From assembly GCF_000152905.1 (NCBI RefSeq), contig NZ_CH672416.1, positions 137,398-201,397 on the forward strand: a DNA stretch of 64,000 bases, written 5' to 3'. The notes under the pieces were generated by a model. That model was not told where the DNA came from, ran no database searches, and saw only the letters and a program-made list of their open reading frames with translations. A program made the position numbers and the translations under genes. Shown here in pieces: positions 17,169 through 26,665 of the stretch (position 1 is its first letter; every line of letters begins with the position of its first letter). This stretch comes from Nitrobacter sp. Nb-311A. Its GTDB lineage: Bacteria > Pseudomonadota > Alphaproteobacteria > Rhizobiales > Xanthobacteraceae.

Positions 17169-18383
17169 TCAGCAGAACGCCGGAATGCCGGTGATGGCGC
17201 GGCCCAGCACCAGCGCATGGACGTCGTGGGTGCCTTCATACGTATTGACGGCTTCAAGGTTGGCGGCGTGGCGCATCACATGATACTCGATCTGAATGCC
17301 GTTGCCGCCGTGCATATCGCGCGCGGCCCGCGCGATATCGAGCGCCTTGCCGCAATTGTTGCGTTTGATGATCGAGATCATCTCGGGCGTCATCTTGCCC
17401 TCGTCCATCAGCCGCCCGACGCGCAGGCTGCCTTGAAGCCCAAGCGCGATCTCGGTCTGCATGTCCGCGAGTTTCTTCTGCACCAGTTGCGCCGCCGCCA
17501 GCGGACGGCCGAACTGCTTTCGCTCGAGCACGTACTTCCGCGCGCGGTGCATGCAGTCTTCGGCCGCGCCCATCACGCCCCATGAAATGCCGTAGCGCGC
17601 GCGGTTCAGGCAGCCGAACGGACCTTTCAGTCCCGACACGTTCGGCAGCAGGCTTTCTTCCGGCACCACCACGCCATCCATCACGATCTCGCCGGTGACC
17701 GACGCCCGCAAGCTGAGCTTGCCGCCGATCTTCGGAGCGGACAGGCCCTTCATTCCCTTTTCCAGCACGAAGCCGCGGATCTGGTTGTCATGCGCCGCCG
17801 ACCTGGCCCAGACCACGAACAGATCCGCGATCGGCGCGTTGGAAATCCACGTCTTCGAACCGGTCAGCCGATAGCCGTCCGACACCTTCTCGGCGCGGCT
17901 TTTCATGCCGCCGGGGTCGGAACCGGCGTCCGGTTCGGTCAGGCCGAAACAACCGACCCATTCACCGGTTGCAAGCTTCGGCAAATATTTCTTGCGCTGA
18001 TTCTCGTCGCCATAAGCATAGATCGGATACATCACCAGCGACGACTGCACCGAATTCATCGAGCGGTAGCCGGAGTCCACACGCTCGATTTCCCGCGCGA
18101 CGAGACCGTAGGCCACATAGCTGGCGTCAGCACAACCATACTCCTGCGGAAGAGTGATGCCGTTCAGACCGAGTTCGCCCATTTCATTGAATATCTCGCG
18201 GTCGGTCTTGTCTTCCTGATAGGCTTTGACGATGCGCGGCAACAACTTGTCCTGCGCATACGCATGAGCGGTGTCGCGGATCATGCGTTCATCTTCGGTC
18301 AGTTGATCATCCAGCCTGAGCGGATCGTCCCACTGGAAACTGACCGGCGCGGGCTTGTCCTTGCCTTGCGGACGAACGCTCAT
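17169..18383 (-). CDS. gcdH: Glutaryl-CoA dehydrogenase (acyl-CoA dehydrogenase family)
   Basis: A 404-residue flavoenzyme converting glutaryl-CoA to crotonyl-CoA in lysine, tryptophan and benzoate breakdown. FAD-binding and substrate segments [16 protein letters not shown] and [18 protein letters not shown] are present. The catalytic glutamate lies in [18 protein letters not shown], characteristic of the GCDH branch. Start at ATG 18383 (MSVRPQGKD). It lies 87 bp downstream of ribBA on the same strand, with no clear functional link. Confidence 0.9.
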   Translation of the reverse strand: MSVRPQGKDKPAPVSFQWDDPLRLDDQLTEDERMIRDTAHAYAQDKLLPRIVKAYQEDKTDREIFNEMGELGLNGITLPQEYGCADASYVAYGLVAREIERVDSGYRSMNSVQSSLVMYPIYAYGDENQRKKYLPKLATGEWVGCFGLTEPDAGSDPGGMKSRAEKVSDGYRLTGSKTWISNAPIADLFVVWARSAAHDNQIRGFVLEKGMKGLSAPKIGGKLSLRASVTGEIVMDGVVVPEESLLPNVSGLKGPFGCLNRARYGISWGVMGAAEDCMHRARKYVLERKQFGRPLAAAQLVQKKLADMQTEIALGLQGSLRVGRLMDEGKMTPEMISIIKRNNCGKALDIARAARDMHGGNGIQIEYHVMRHAANLEAVNTYEGTHDVHALVLGRAITGIPAFC

Positions 18384-18470
18384 GACAATCCTTTCGCGTG
18401 TTTCGGATACCGCTATCGGCAAAGCCACAATCGCTGAAAGTATAACCGTAATTCGACGCTGCAACCACCG

Positions 18471-19547
18471 TCAGCTGTCAAGACGTTCATTCGAAACGAT
18501 CTCGATGCCGAAACCGGAGAGTCCCTTGTAGTCGTACGCCGACGAGGTCAGATGTCGGATGGACGTGACCCCGAGATCGCGCAGGATTTGCGCGCCGACG
18601 CCAACCTCCCGCCACTGCCTGTTGCGATCAGCTTCGGCCGACCCATCTTCGGGGAGCGGCGCCACCGGCACGCCGGCGGCGCCGTCCCTCAGATAGACCA
18701 GCACGCCGCGCCCGGCCGTCCTGAAGTGCTCGAGCACCCTCTCCATGCGCTTCGGTCCTGCGAAGATATCGCGCACGATATTCGACTTGTGGAAGCGGGT
18801 CAGGATATTCTTGCCGTCGCCGATGCCGTTATAGACGAACGCAACGTGGGCTATGGAATCGAACGGCGAGCGATACGCGTAGCCCTGCAGCGGCCCGATC
18901 GGGCTGTCGATTGCAAATTCGGAGACCCGCTCGATCAGCTTCTCGCGCGCCTGACGATACGCGATGATATCGGCGATGGTCACGTGCTTGAGCGAGTGCG
19001 CATCAGCGAACCCAGCCACCCGCTCGCCTTTCATCACCGTGCCGTCGTCGTTCATCAGCTCGCTGATGACGCCGACCGGCGGCAGGCCCGCCAGCTTGCA
19101 GAGATCGATTGCCGCCTCGGTATGACCGGCGCGCAGCAGCACGCCGCCGTTGCGTGCAATCAGAGGGAAGATGTGGCCGGGTCTGGCGAAGTCGCTTGCG
19201 CCGGAGTTCGGATTGGCGAGCGCCCGGCAGCAGGATGCTCGCTGTTCGGCGGAAATGCCGGTGCCGCCGTCCGGCTTGTAATCGACCGAGACGGTGAAGG
19301 CCGTGGTATGATTGGATTCGTTATGCGCGACCATCGGATCGAGCCGCAGCCGTTGCGCATTCTCCGTGGTGATCGGCGCGCAAACGATGCCGGACGTATG
19401 CCGTATCACAAACGCCATTTTCTCCGCGGTGCAGAGCGAGGCCGCGACGATCAGATCGCCCTCCCCCTCGCGATCCTCATCGTCGGTGACCACGACGATT
19501 TCGCCGTTCGCAAAAGCCTGAATGACTTCCGGTATCGGATGGGGCAT
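18471..19547 (-). CDS. ribB: Riboflavin biosynthesis DHBP synthase with degenerate GTP cyclohydrolase II domain
   Basis: Residues 1-200 are 3,4-dihydroxy-2-butanone-4-phosphate synthase, which makes the four-carbon unit of riboflavin. The metal-binding loop TDDEDREGEGDLI and RPGHIFPLIARNGGVL are intact. Residues about 205-355 are homologous to GTP cyclohydrolase II but lack its zinc-binding cysteine cluster: the aligned stretch reads SNIVRDIFAGPKRMERVLEH, with no Cys. The second domain therefore probably does not hydrolyse GTP. I searched upstream for an FMN riboswitch and saw none. The 359-residue length is usual for such RibBA-like proteins. Confidence 0.92.
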   Translation of the reverse strand: MPHPIPEVIQAFANGEIVVVTDDEDREGEGDLIVAASLCTAEKMAFVIRHTSGIVCAPITTENAQRLRLDPMVAHNESNHTTAFTVSVDYKPDGGTGISAEQRASCCRALANPNSGASDFARPGHIFPLIARNGGVLLRAGHTEAAIDLCKLAGLPPVGVISELMNDDGTVMKGERVAGFADAHSLKHVTIADIIAYRQAREKLIERVSEFAIDSPIGPLQGYAYRSPFDSIAHVAFVYNGIGDGKNILTRFHKSNIVRDIFAGPKRMERVLEHFRTAGRGVLVYLRDGAAGVPVAPLPEDGSAEADRNRQWREVGVGAQILRDLGVTSIRHLTSSAYDYKGLSGFGIEIVSNERLDS

Positions 19548-19686
19548 CGGTCCGCGCGTTCCCGTTTAATGGAAGCTCCGTATGACGCAGAGCAGGCGGC
19601 GGCGCAACCGACGCGGTCCGCAAAAGCTGCCCACGACCATGCCATCATATAGTGATCCGGCGCGGTGAATGCGGCAACGGGATCGG

Positions 19687-21411
19687 CTAGGGCAGCACCT
19701 CCCGGCGCTCTTTCAGGAGGGCGTCGGTCTCTGCGCGCTTGTCGGCCAGCAATCCGTTTTCGGCAGCCTCGATCGCCGCAAACAGCTCTTGCGCATCGGT
19801 CAGGCGGGTTACCGTCACATAGTCCGCGCCAGCGACATATTGATCCTCGACGTCCGACAGCCGATCCGCCGTCGAGATAATCTTCGCGGTCGGGTTCAGC
19901 GAACGAACGTGGCGGACGAGCTTTTCATTATTGGCGCCCTTGAGCAGCGAATCCGGCACGCTGAGAATAATGATCTCGGCGCTGCCGACCCCGGCGTGAA
20001 CAAGCGTGTCCACGTTGCTGATGTCGCCATAAGTGACATGCAGACCACGGGCGGAGAGCGTTTTGAACACCAACGGATTGAAGTCGACCACCCCGATGTG
20101 GTCCAGCATCGCCTCGTCCCGGCGTTCGATCTCGTTCAGCAGCGCGCTGGCGGCCCGGAAAAATCCGAGAATGACAATGCGTCGCGGCTCACCATGAGTT
20201 CCTGCGCCATGTCCGCCCTCCCCCGCCTGGTGACGATCGAGATCCCGAAAGCCGAGACGCTTCAGAAACCTGATGGCCAAGCGCGAGAATTGATCGCTCC
20301 GGCTGATGGCGAACGTACTCAGCACCGCCAGCACCACGAACGCGAATGACGCCGCGCTGGCGGTTTCGCCCTGGATGTGTCCCGCAATCAGCCCGGTCTG
20401 GGTTACGACAAGCGAGAACTCGCTGATTTGCGCCAGATTGATGGCCGGCAGCAGGCTGGCGCGCAATCCCTGTTTCATCAGATAAAGCGGCAGGAAGGTC
20501 GTGGCGAGACGGCTCGCCACGGTGAAGACCGCGATCGTCAGCGCGAGCCCGATCACCGATCCGTTCGGGATCGGAATGGTCATGCCCAGCGCGACGAAGA
20601 ACAGCGTGATGAAGAAATCGCGTAGCGTCGTCACCTTGGCGGTGACGTCGAGCGCATAGGGAAAAGTCGAAAGCGAAACGCCGGCCACCAGCGAGCCCAT
20701 CTCGCGGGACAGATGCAATCGTTCAGCGATTTCGCCGATCAGAAAGCACCACGCCAGCGCCCCCAGCAGCACCAGCTCAGGACGGCGGGCGATCTGATGA
20801 AACAGGTAAGGCAGCACATAGCGGCTGACGATCAGCGCGGTCGCGACCAGCGTGCCGCCGCGCGCGATCGAGAGCAGGACGATGGATATGTGAAGATTGT
20901 CGAGACTGGGCTGGACCGCCAGGAACAGGATCGCGAAGACGTCCTGCAGCACCAGCACGCCGAGCGTAATGCGGCCCGGCAGCGTGTCGAGCTCGTGTTT
21001 TTCGTAAAGCACCTTGACGATGATGACCGTACTCGAGAGCGCGCACGCGACGCAGAGATACAGGGGGTCAAACCCGCCGGCTGGCAAACCAATTGTCATG
21101 AAGAACAGCGCGCCGAGAATGCAGCCGCCGAGCAACTGTCCGCCGCCGGCGATCAGAATCACCGGCCCCGCGCGCATGATCTTCTTCAGGTCGATTTCCA
21201 GGCCGATCATGAACAGCATGAAGATCAGGCCGAGTTCGGAAATGGTCCGGATCGACTCTTGTGATTTCACCCACCCCATTCCAAACGGGCCGATGAAGAA
21301 TCCAGCCAGCAGATAGGCCAGGATCAGCGGCTGCCGGAAAAAATGCGCGGCCAGCCCGAGACCCCAGGCAAACAGGATGCAAAGCGTGATGTCGCCGATG
21401 AGTTGGTGCAT
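19687..21411 (-). CDS. Kef-type CPA2 cation:proton antiporter with a C-terminal RCK-like domain
   Basis: A 574-residue inner-membrane transporter of K+ or Na+ against H+. Residues 1-390 contain about 12 hydrophobic segments, with the family motif LVLQDVFAILFLAV near 150 and LAQISEFSLVV near 325. Residues about 410-530 are a TrkA-N/RCK-type Rossmann domain, beginning RRIVILGFFRAASALLNEI. The expected GxGxxG glycine loop is not kept there (GFFRAA), so NAD binding may be altered. It lies just downstream of the tRNA-Met gene. Confidence 0.85.
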   Translation of the reverse strand: MHQLIGDITLCILFAWGLGLAAHFFRQPLILAYLLAGFFIGPFGMGWVKSQESIRTISELGLIFMLFMIGLEIDLKKIMRAGPVILIAGGGQLLGGCILGALFFMTIGLPAGGFDPLYLCVACALSSTVIIVKVLYEKHELDTLPGRITLGVLVLQDVFAILFLAVQPSLDNLHISIVLLSIARGGTLVATALIVSRYVLPYLFHQIARRPELVLLGALAWCFLIGEIAERLHLSREMGSLVAGVSLSTFPYALDVTAKVTTLRDFFITLFFVALGMTIPIPNGSVIGLALTIAVFTVASRLATTFLPLYLMKQGLRASLLPAINLAQISEFSLVVTQTGLIAGHIQGETASAASFAFVVLAVLSTFAISRSDQFSRLAIRFLKRLGFRDLDRHQAGEGGHGAGTHGEPRRIVILGFFRAASALLNEIERRDEAMLDHIGVVDFNPLVFKTLSARGLHVTYGDISNVDTLVHAGVGSAEIIILSVPDSLLKGANNEKLVRHVRSLNPTAKIISTADRLSDVEDQYVAGADYVTVTRLTDAQELFAAIEAAENGLLADKRAETDALLKERREVLP

Positions 21412-21473
21412 TCCCCTCAGCGGGTCGCATATCTCAACCGCTCAAGCAAGATCAGGTTTATGCCGATGAAAAT

Positions 21474-21550
21474 TGGTAGCGAGGGAGGGACTCGAACCCC
21501 CGACCCCAGGATTATGATTCCCGTGCTCTAACCAGCTGAGCTACCTCGCC
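21474..21550 (-). tRNA. tRNA-Met (CAT anticodon)
   Basis: A 77-base cloverleaf on the minus strand. The acceptor stem is GGCGAGG with CCTCGCT (first pair G-U), and the 3' CCA is encoded. The D-arm is AGCTCAGCTGGTTAGAGC and the anticodon loop ATCATAA gives CAT. The T-arm is GGGGGTTCGAGTCCCTC. The GTTAGAGCAC and GGGGTC segments match elongator tRNA-Met better than the CAT-decoding isoleucine tRNA, but the alternative is not fully excluded. Confidence 0.93.
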
Positions 21551-21656
21551 GCAGTATCCACGATCGACGATGCCGTGAATGCGCGGCATATAAAAAGCCG
21601 CTCAAGGACCTGTCAAGCAAAGCCGCCGGAGACGCCAACTTATCGATGCTTGGCGC

Positions 21657-22001
21657 CTATTTGGGCCGAACAGTGGGATCGCCGCCGGGACTGCCGGGCG
21701 GCGGGATCACCGGCGTCCTGCCGCCTTCCGGGGTCGGCGCGCGGATCTCCGGATCGACCCCCGCGGGTGGACACAGCAAGCCATCGGATTTCGCCAGTTT
21801 GTCGCCAAGGGCCTCCTTGCGCTTGTCCGCCGTTCCGTTCTGCGCGGGTGTCTCATGAGGAACGCATTTCGACGAATTGGGAGAGGGTGGCGGCGTCGCG
21901 GTCGCACCGGGCGGCGTGACCACCGTGGGCGGGGCCTGCGCAAGCGCGACGTCGGCGCATGCCGCAAAAGCGATCAACGAGGAGACGATACTCATCCGCA
22001 T
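21657..22001 (-). CDS. Small proline-rich secreted protein, hypothetical
   Basis: 114 residues with a signal peptide (MRMSIVSSLIAFAACADVAL, cleavage likely after ALAQA) and a mature part that is Pro/Thr/Gly-rich: VTPPGATATPPPSP and PTPEGGRTPVIPPPGSPGG. Two cysteines (in SKCVPHE and LLCPPAG) could form a disulfide. No family recognised. It lies between the tRNA gene and pmtA on the same strand. Confidence 0.6.
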   Translation of the reverse strand: MRMSIVSSLIAFAACADVALAQAPPTVVTPPGATATPPPSPNSSKCVPHETPAQNGTADKRKEALGDKLAKSDGLLCPPAGVDPEIRAPTPEGGRTPVIPPPGSPGGDPTVRPK

Positions 22002-22043
22002 GGAACGGCAACAATCGGCCGCAGCGGATGTTCCGCCGCGCCA

Positions 22044-22682
22044 TCAGGATTTGCGGTAGCGGATCAGCGAAAAATGCCCTAGCGGCTGCATCAGGCGACG
22101 CTCCGAAAGGGTCACGCCGCCATGCTTCTCCGCCCAGTTCACGAGGCGCGCCCACGGGAACTCGGGACGCCAGCCAAGCCGCCGGGCCAACGGCGCGAAG
22201 GCCAGTTCGAACACGCGGCGCGGCCCGCGCTCGGCGCCAATATGATTGACCAGAATCAATTCGCCGCCCGGCTTCAGCACGCGGATGAAGTCGTCGAGCG
22301 TCGCTTCGGGATCCGGCACCGCGGTGATGACGAACTGCGCCACCACAGCGTCAAAAAACGAATCGGGAAAGGCGAGATTCTTGGCATCCATCACCGCCAG
22401 CGTTTCGACGTTGGTGAGGTTCAGCGAACGCACCCGCTGCTGCGCCTTGCGCAACATCGGCTCGGAAAGATCCACGCCATACAGTTTCGTCGTGGAGGCA
22501 TAATCCGACAGCGACAGTCCGGTGCCGACGCCGACATCGAGGATGCGCCCGCCGATTGCATTGGCAATTTCGATCGTGGACTGACGGCCGGGATCGAAGA
22601 CCTTTCCGAACACGAGATCATAAATCGGCGCCCAAAGGCCATAGGCTCTGGCGACGCCCGCGCGGTCGATGTCGTTACCCAT
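22044..22682 (-). CDS. pmtA: Phosphatidylethanolamine N-methyltransferase (Rhodobacter-type PmtA)
   Basis: A 212-residue class I SAM-dependent methyltransferase. Motif I is ILDVGVGTGLSLSDY, motif II VYGVDLSEPML-like (here LYGVDLSEPMLRKA), and motif III LDDFIRVLKPGGELILVNH. The N-terminus AYGLWAPIYDLVFGKVFDPG matches, from memory, the Rhodobacter-type PmtA that makes phosphatidylcholine by methylating phosphatidylethanolamine. The methyltransferase fold is certain; the lipid substrate is inferred. It begins 22 bp after mnmA, so the two are probably an operon. Confidence 0.75.
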   Translation of the reverse strand: MGNDIDRAGVARAYGLWAPIYDLVFGKVFDPGRQSTIEIANAIGGRILDVGVGTGLSLSDYASTTKLYGVDLSEPMLRKAQQRVRSLNLTNVETLAVMDAKNLAFPDSFFDAVVAQFVITAVPDPEATLDDFIRVLKPGGELILVNHIGAERGPRRVFELAFAPLARRLGWRPEFPWARLVNWAEKHGGVTLSERRLMQPLGHFSLIRYRKS

Positions 22683-22704
22683 GCTTCCCGTGCGCCCCGG
22701 ACGC

Positions 22705-23907
22705 CTACCCACGCAATTCGGCGGCGAAGGATTGCGCCGGCGTGCTGTTCCGTGCAGCGCCTTCGTTTGCGCGCTGCGCCATGGCCCGTGCGATGAAACC
22801 GCCGCCGAGCACACGCGCCTGCCCTTCCGGCCCGTCGTAGAACACGCAGGCCTGACCGGGCGACACGCCCTCCTCGCCGGCCACGAGTTCGACCTCGTAG
22901 CCGCCATCGACGACGCGCAGCCACGCCGGCTGAGGTTTGCGCGTCGAGCGCACCCGCACGAAAAGTTCAAGTCCGGCGCCGATGGCGAGATCAAGCGCGC
23001 CGTCGCCGATCCAGTTCACGTCACGTAGCACGATGCGATGCATTTTCAGCGCCTCGCGCGGCCCCACCACCACGCGACGGTTCGCTGCATCAAGACTGAG
23101 GACATAGAGCGGCGCGCCGGAGGCGATGCCGAGGCCGCGGCGCTGTCCCACCGTGAAATTCACGATACCCTCGTGGTGGCCGATGACACGCCCATCGAGA
23201 TCGACAATATCGCCTGATAGCATCGCGTTCGGCTTGAGCTGGCTGATGATATCGGTATAGTGGCCGGTCGGCACGAAACAGATATCCTGGCTGTCATGCT
23301 TGTCGGCAACCGGTAGACCGAAGCGCCGCGCCAATTCGCGAGTCTGCGCCTTTGTCATATCCCCCAGCGGAAAGCGCAGAAAATCAAGCTGCTCCCTCGT
23401 GGTGGCGAACAGGAAATAGCTTTGGTCGCGGTCCGCATCCGCCGCGCAGAGCAGGGTTCGCGATCCCCCGGGCGAGCGGCGCGAGGCGACATAATGGCCT
23501 GTCGCCAACGCCGCGGCGCCAAGCTCGCGCGCGGTCGCCAGCAGATCGCGGAATTTGACCAGCCGGTTGCACTCGATGCAAGGCACCGGCGTCTCGCCCG
23601 ACGCATAGCTGTCCGCGAAATTCTCGATCACGGTTTCACGGAAGCGGCTCTCATAGTCCAGCACGTAGTGCGGAACGCCGAGCCGCTCCGCCACGTTTCG
23701 CGCGTCATGAATGTCCTGGCCAGCGCAGCAGGCGCCCTTGCGATGTGTGGCAGCGCCGTGGTCGTAAAGCTGCAGGGTTATTCCGACGACGTCGTACCCT
23801 TCCGACTTCAACAGCGCGGCCGTCACCGACGAATCGACGCCGCCCGACATGGCGACCACGACCCGCGTGTCCTGAGGACGACCTTCCAAATCCAGACTGT
23901 TGAGCAT
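22705..23907 (-). CDS. mnmA: tRNA-specific 2-thiouridylase
   Basis: Adds sulfur to U34 of Lys, Glu and Gln tRNAs. The PP-loop SGGVDSSV is near residue 20. The catalytic cysteines are in PVPCIECN and [15 protein letters not shown] and VGQRRGLGI are family signatures. The C-terminal beta-barrel ends with GQACVFYDG. From the ATG at 23907 ([10 protein letters not shown]) the protein is 400 residues. The frame is open to 24006, but those codons are not family-like. Confidence 0.94.
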   Translation of the reverse strand: MLNSLDLEGRPQDTRVVVAMSGGVDSSVTAALLKSEGYDVVGITLQLYDHGAATHRKGACCAGQDIHDARNVAERLGVPHYVLDYESRFRETVIENFADSYASGETPVPCIECNRLVKFRDLLATARELGAAALATGHYVASRRSPGGSRTLLCAADADRDQSYFLFATTREQLDFLRFPLGDMTKAQTRELARRFGLPVADKHDSQDICFVPTGHYTDIISQLKPNAMLSGDIVDLDGRVIGHHEGIVNFTVGQRRGLGIASGAPLYVLSLDAANRRVVVGPREALKMHRIVLRDVNWIGDGALDLAIGAGLELFVRVRSTRKPQPAWLRVVDGGYEVELVAGEEGVSPGQACVFYDGPEGQARVLGGGFIARAMAQRANEGAARNSTPAQSFAAELRG

Positions 23908-24182
23908 CGATCCTGTCAATTCATGAGACCGCGCAAGATCACATCCGCCTTGCGAATCGGCAACGTCCTCGGTGTTCAGGAGCAATTCCGCCCCGTCCAA
24001 AGCCAACCGAAAGATCAGTCTTTAATATAGTCCGTATTCCTGCGAGGCAATCATGGCCGGATGACAACAGCGGCGGCAAATCTTGCCGCCAGGCAAGAAG
24101 GAAGCGGTCCTGATCGGTGGGTTCAACCACCATCGCATCCCATAACTCATTGCTTATCATCATCATTTTCTGACTCGAACGA

Positions 24183-24198
24183 TGGCCCGGTCCTTGCT
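24183..24198 (+). promoter_or_regulatory. Sigma-54 (RpoN) promoter for fliK
   Basis: TGGCCCGGTCCTTGCT carries the invariant GG (-24) and GC (-12) exactly ten bases apart and differs from the consensus TGGCAC-N5-TTGC at one position. Transcription would start near 24209, about 25 bp before the GTG I take as the fliK start. The activator is likely FlbD, encoded at the end of the same cluster. Confidence 0.8.
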
Positions 24199-24234
24199 GC
24201 TTGCCTCAACGACTCAATCCGCAAGAGGTTGCCT

Positions 24235-25779
24235 GTGGTTAGCGTAACAACGGAAGCCGCCGCCAATGTGTCTTTCCAAAGCGCGCAGCCGAGTTCTCAG
24301 CGCAGCGGTCGGTCGTCCGAGGATACTTTCGAAACCCTGGTCGATGCCGGCGCGCAAGGCTCGCATGCCACGGTCGCGCGGTCACGGAATTCGCGCGATC
24401 AGTTCAATAGACGTCTCAATGTTCCCCGTCAGGGCCATGTCACGCAGGAACCGGCTGATAACTCTCGAACATCATCCGCGCGGCCGCCCCAGGCCAGTTC
24501 GGAGGAGGCGGACAGGAATATGCGGGAATCCGCCTCTGGCGCAGAGGCGTCGAGCGCCGCACGCCGCCACAGGGCCAAACACGACGATTCCGAAATCGCC
24601 TCGACCGGAGACGCTTCCGACTCCCTCGAGGCGTCTTCGGACATGACCGCCCCCGGCGTCTCACCGGATCCGGTCGCAACGCCGCCTGCCACCGTCGTCC
24701 CGGTTACGACGCCCATCGAGGGAGCCGCTGCTGGATCAGCCACCGAACCGGTTCTCAGCGCCGCGGAACTCACGCTGTCGCAGCAGACCGGCGCGATGAC
24801 GGCCTCATCTGCGAACGGCGATTCCAATCCGGCCCTCGCAACCGATACCGCGGCGGCGGCTGAGACAGTCCTCCAACAGACACCCGACACCGGACAGGCC
24901 GTGCGGACCGTCATGCAGACCGGGGGCGCCTTGGCGGCGGCAGTTGCCACGGCAGCACCTGGCGAGGCGAAGACGACCGTAAAGACGCTCGACAAAGCGC
25001 CATCGGGCAAAACAACAGCGTCGATCACCCCGGAGATCCAGCCCGGACCGGAAGCGCCGGTCTTAACCACGCCATCGGCAGCAGGCGGCAATCCCATCTC
25101 CTCGCACGACGCCGCTCCCAAGCATGATGCCGCCGAAAGTGCAAATAACGCCCCGACCGACGCCGGCGCGTCCTCCACGCAAACGACACCCGCGCCGCCG
25201 CATCCTGCCCGCGCGCCCGACGCCGCAGCCGCGCCGCAGCCGGGCCCAGCCGACAGCGGTCAGAGCATCAACAGCGCCTTTACTCAACCACAGGTACAAT
25301 CCGCCGCCGCGACAACCCCGGTCACGCCGCAATACAATGTCGCGGTGGTTGCCGGCGCGGCCGTGCCGCTGAACGGCCTTGCGGTCCAGATCGCAGTCAC
25401 GGCCCTGAGCGGCAAGAGCCGCTTCGAAATCCGGCTCGACCCCGCCGATCTCGGCCGCATCGATGTCCGTCTCGACGTCGATCGCCAGGGCCGGGTTACG
25501 TCGCATCTGACGGTCGAGAAGCCGGAAACGCTTGCGATGCTGCGCCAGGATGCGCCGCAGCTGCAGCGCGCCCTACAGGATGCCGGCCTGAAGACCGGCG
25601 ACAGCGGTCTGCAATTCAGCCTGCGGGATCAGTCCTCCCAGGAACAAAACGCGCGTGACGGCAACGGCCGTCACAACCAGCGCCTGATCGTGACAGAGGA
25701 GAATGTCCCGATAGCAGCGGCCGGACGGGATTATGGCCGGATTCTCGGCTCGAATCGCGGTCTCGACATCAGGGTTTAA
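24235..25779 (+). CDS. fliK: Flagellar hook-length control protein FliK
   Basis: Measures hook length and switches export specificity from hook to filament. The first 390 residues are long, Ala/Thr/Pro/Ser-rich and low complexity, as expected for the ruler part. The conserved Flg_hook domain near the C-terminus reads RFEIRLDPADLGRIDVRLDV followed by RVTSHLTVEKPETLAMLRQ. The GTG at 24235 is chosen because a sigma-54 promoter lies at 24183-24198, downstream of the ATG at 24061 that opens the frame. That gives 514 residues. flgD begins ten bases after the stop. Confidence 0.88.
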   Translation: MVSVTTEAAANVSFQSAQPSSQRSGRSSEDTFETLVDAGAQGSHATVARSRNSRDQFNRRLNVPRQGHVTQEPADNSRTSSARPPQASSEEADRNMRESASGAEASSAARRHRAKHDDSEIASTGDASDSLEASSDMTAPGVSPDPVATPPATVVPVTTPIEGAAAGSATEPVLSAAELTLSQQTGAMTASSANGDSNPALATDTAAAAETVLQQTPDTGQAVRTVMQTGGALAAAVATAAPGEAKTTVKTLDKAPSGKTTASITPEIQPGPEAPVLTTPSAAGGNPISSHDAAPKHDAAESANNAPTDAGASSTQTTPAPPHPARAPDAAAAPQPGPADSGQSINSAFTQPQVQSAAATTPVTPQYNVAVVAGAAVPLNGLAVQIAVTALSGKSRFEIRLDPADLGRIDVRLDVDRQGRVTSHLTVEKPETLAMLRQDAPQLQRALQDAGLKTGDSGLQFSLRDQSSQEQNARDGNGRHNQRLIVTEENVPIAAAGRDYGRILGSNRGLDIRV

Positions 25780-25789
25780 GGAGACGGAA

Positions 25790-26482
25790 ATGACGACGTC
25801 AGTGGGTTCTGCGGTTCAGCAGGTGGTGTCGGGCACGACGGCGCTGCCTGCCTCCTCTCCGGGTTCGGCAGCAACATCCGACAACAATACGCTGGCCGGC
25901 AATTTCCAGACCTTCCTCACGCTTCTGACGACGCAATTACAGAACCAGAATCCGCTCGATCCGCTGGATACCAACCAGTTCACCCAACAGCTCGTCCAGT
26001 TCGCGGGCGTCGAACAGCAATTGAGAACCAACGACCAGCTTTCGAACCTCGTCTCCATGCAACAAACCGCGCAAGCCACGCAAGCGCTCGACTTCGTCGG
26101 CAAGAACGCCGTGGTTGACGGCAGCACCGCCACCATGACCAATAGTGCGGCGACGTGGCGGCTCGGTATTCCGACGGCCTCCACCCTCACCATCAACATC
26201 GCAAACAGCACCGGCCAGAATGTCTTCTCGGGCTCTTACAGCGTCGATGCCGGCGACAGTCAGGTCTTCTCCTGGAACGGCCTTGGCAATGACGGCACTC
26301 AATGGCCGGATGGCCAATACACGCTGACCGCGACGGCCGCCGATGCGTCCGGGAATCCGGTGACAGTCTCGACGCAGATTGAGGGCCAGGTCAATTCTGT
26401 CGATCTGACCCAGTCCCCCCCCTTGCTGTCGATCGGCGGCCAGACCTACACCATCAGCCAGATCAAGCGCATCCTGAACTGA
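25790..26482 (+). CDS. flgD: Flagellar hook assembly (cap) protein FlgD
   Basis: Scaffold on which hook subunits polymerise. The N-terminal signature is FLTLLTTQLQNQNPLDPLDT near residue 42, followed by NQFTQQLVQFAGVEQQL. A tudor/FnIII-like region lies at about 110-220 with GLGNDGTQWPDGQYTLTATA. Length is 230 residues. The ATG at 25790 has AAGGAGA eight bases upstream. It follows fliK directly. Confidence 0.95.
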   Translation: MTTSVGSAVQQVVSGTTALPASSPGSAATSDNNTLAGNFQTFLTLLTTQLQNQNPLDPLDTNQFTQQLVQFAGVEQQLRTNDQLSNLVSMQQTAQATQALDFVGKNAVVDGSTATMTNSAATWRLGIPTASTLTINIANSTGQNVFSGSYSVDAGDSQVFSWNGLGNDGTQWPDGQYTLTATAADASGNPVTVSTQIEGQVNSVDLTQSPPLLSIGGQTYTISQIKRILN

Positions 26483-26594
26483 CGGTGGTTGGCCGGCGGC
26501 GGCAAATTCTTCGCGCCGTACCGGGTGGTCCGCGCTCGGCCGGGCGCTGTTTCAGAACGCCATTTCAAAGGAGAATCGTATTGAAGCCTGAAGC

Positions 26595-26609
26595 TTAGGC
26601 AAATTTTAA
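26595..26609. promoter_or_regulatory. Near-consensus CtrA box upstream of sciP
   Basis: TTAG-GCAAATT-TTAA matches the CtrA site TTAA-N7-TTAA with one mismatch and exact spacing, and is centred about 64 bp before the sciP start. In Caulobacter sciP is transcribed under CtrA control, so the location fits. It is a single site and unproven. Confidence 0.5.
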
Positions 26610-26665
26610 GCCGCAAGGCATAGGTTCGTCGGTGAGTTCAATGGTTTAGAGTTTGTGAGTACACC

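Noticed and set aside
19548..19686. FMN riboswitch upstream of ribB
   Set aside because: The interval is only about 140 bp and shows none of the conserved AGGG/GGTG loop segments of the FMN aptamer.
21579..21603. Hairpin GCGGC/GCCGC near the tRNA gene
   Set aside because: A five-base stem with its T-rich part in the loop rather than after the stem; not a terminator.
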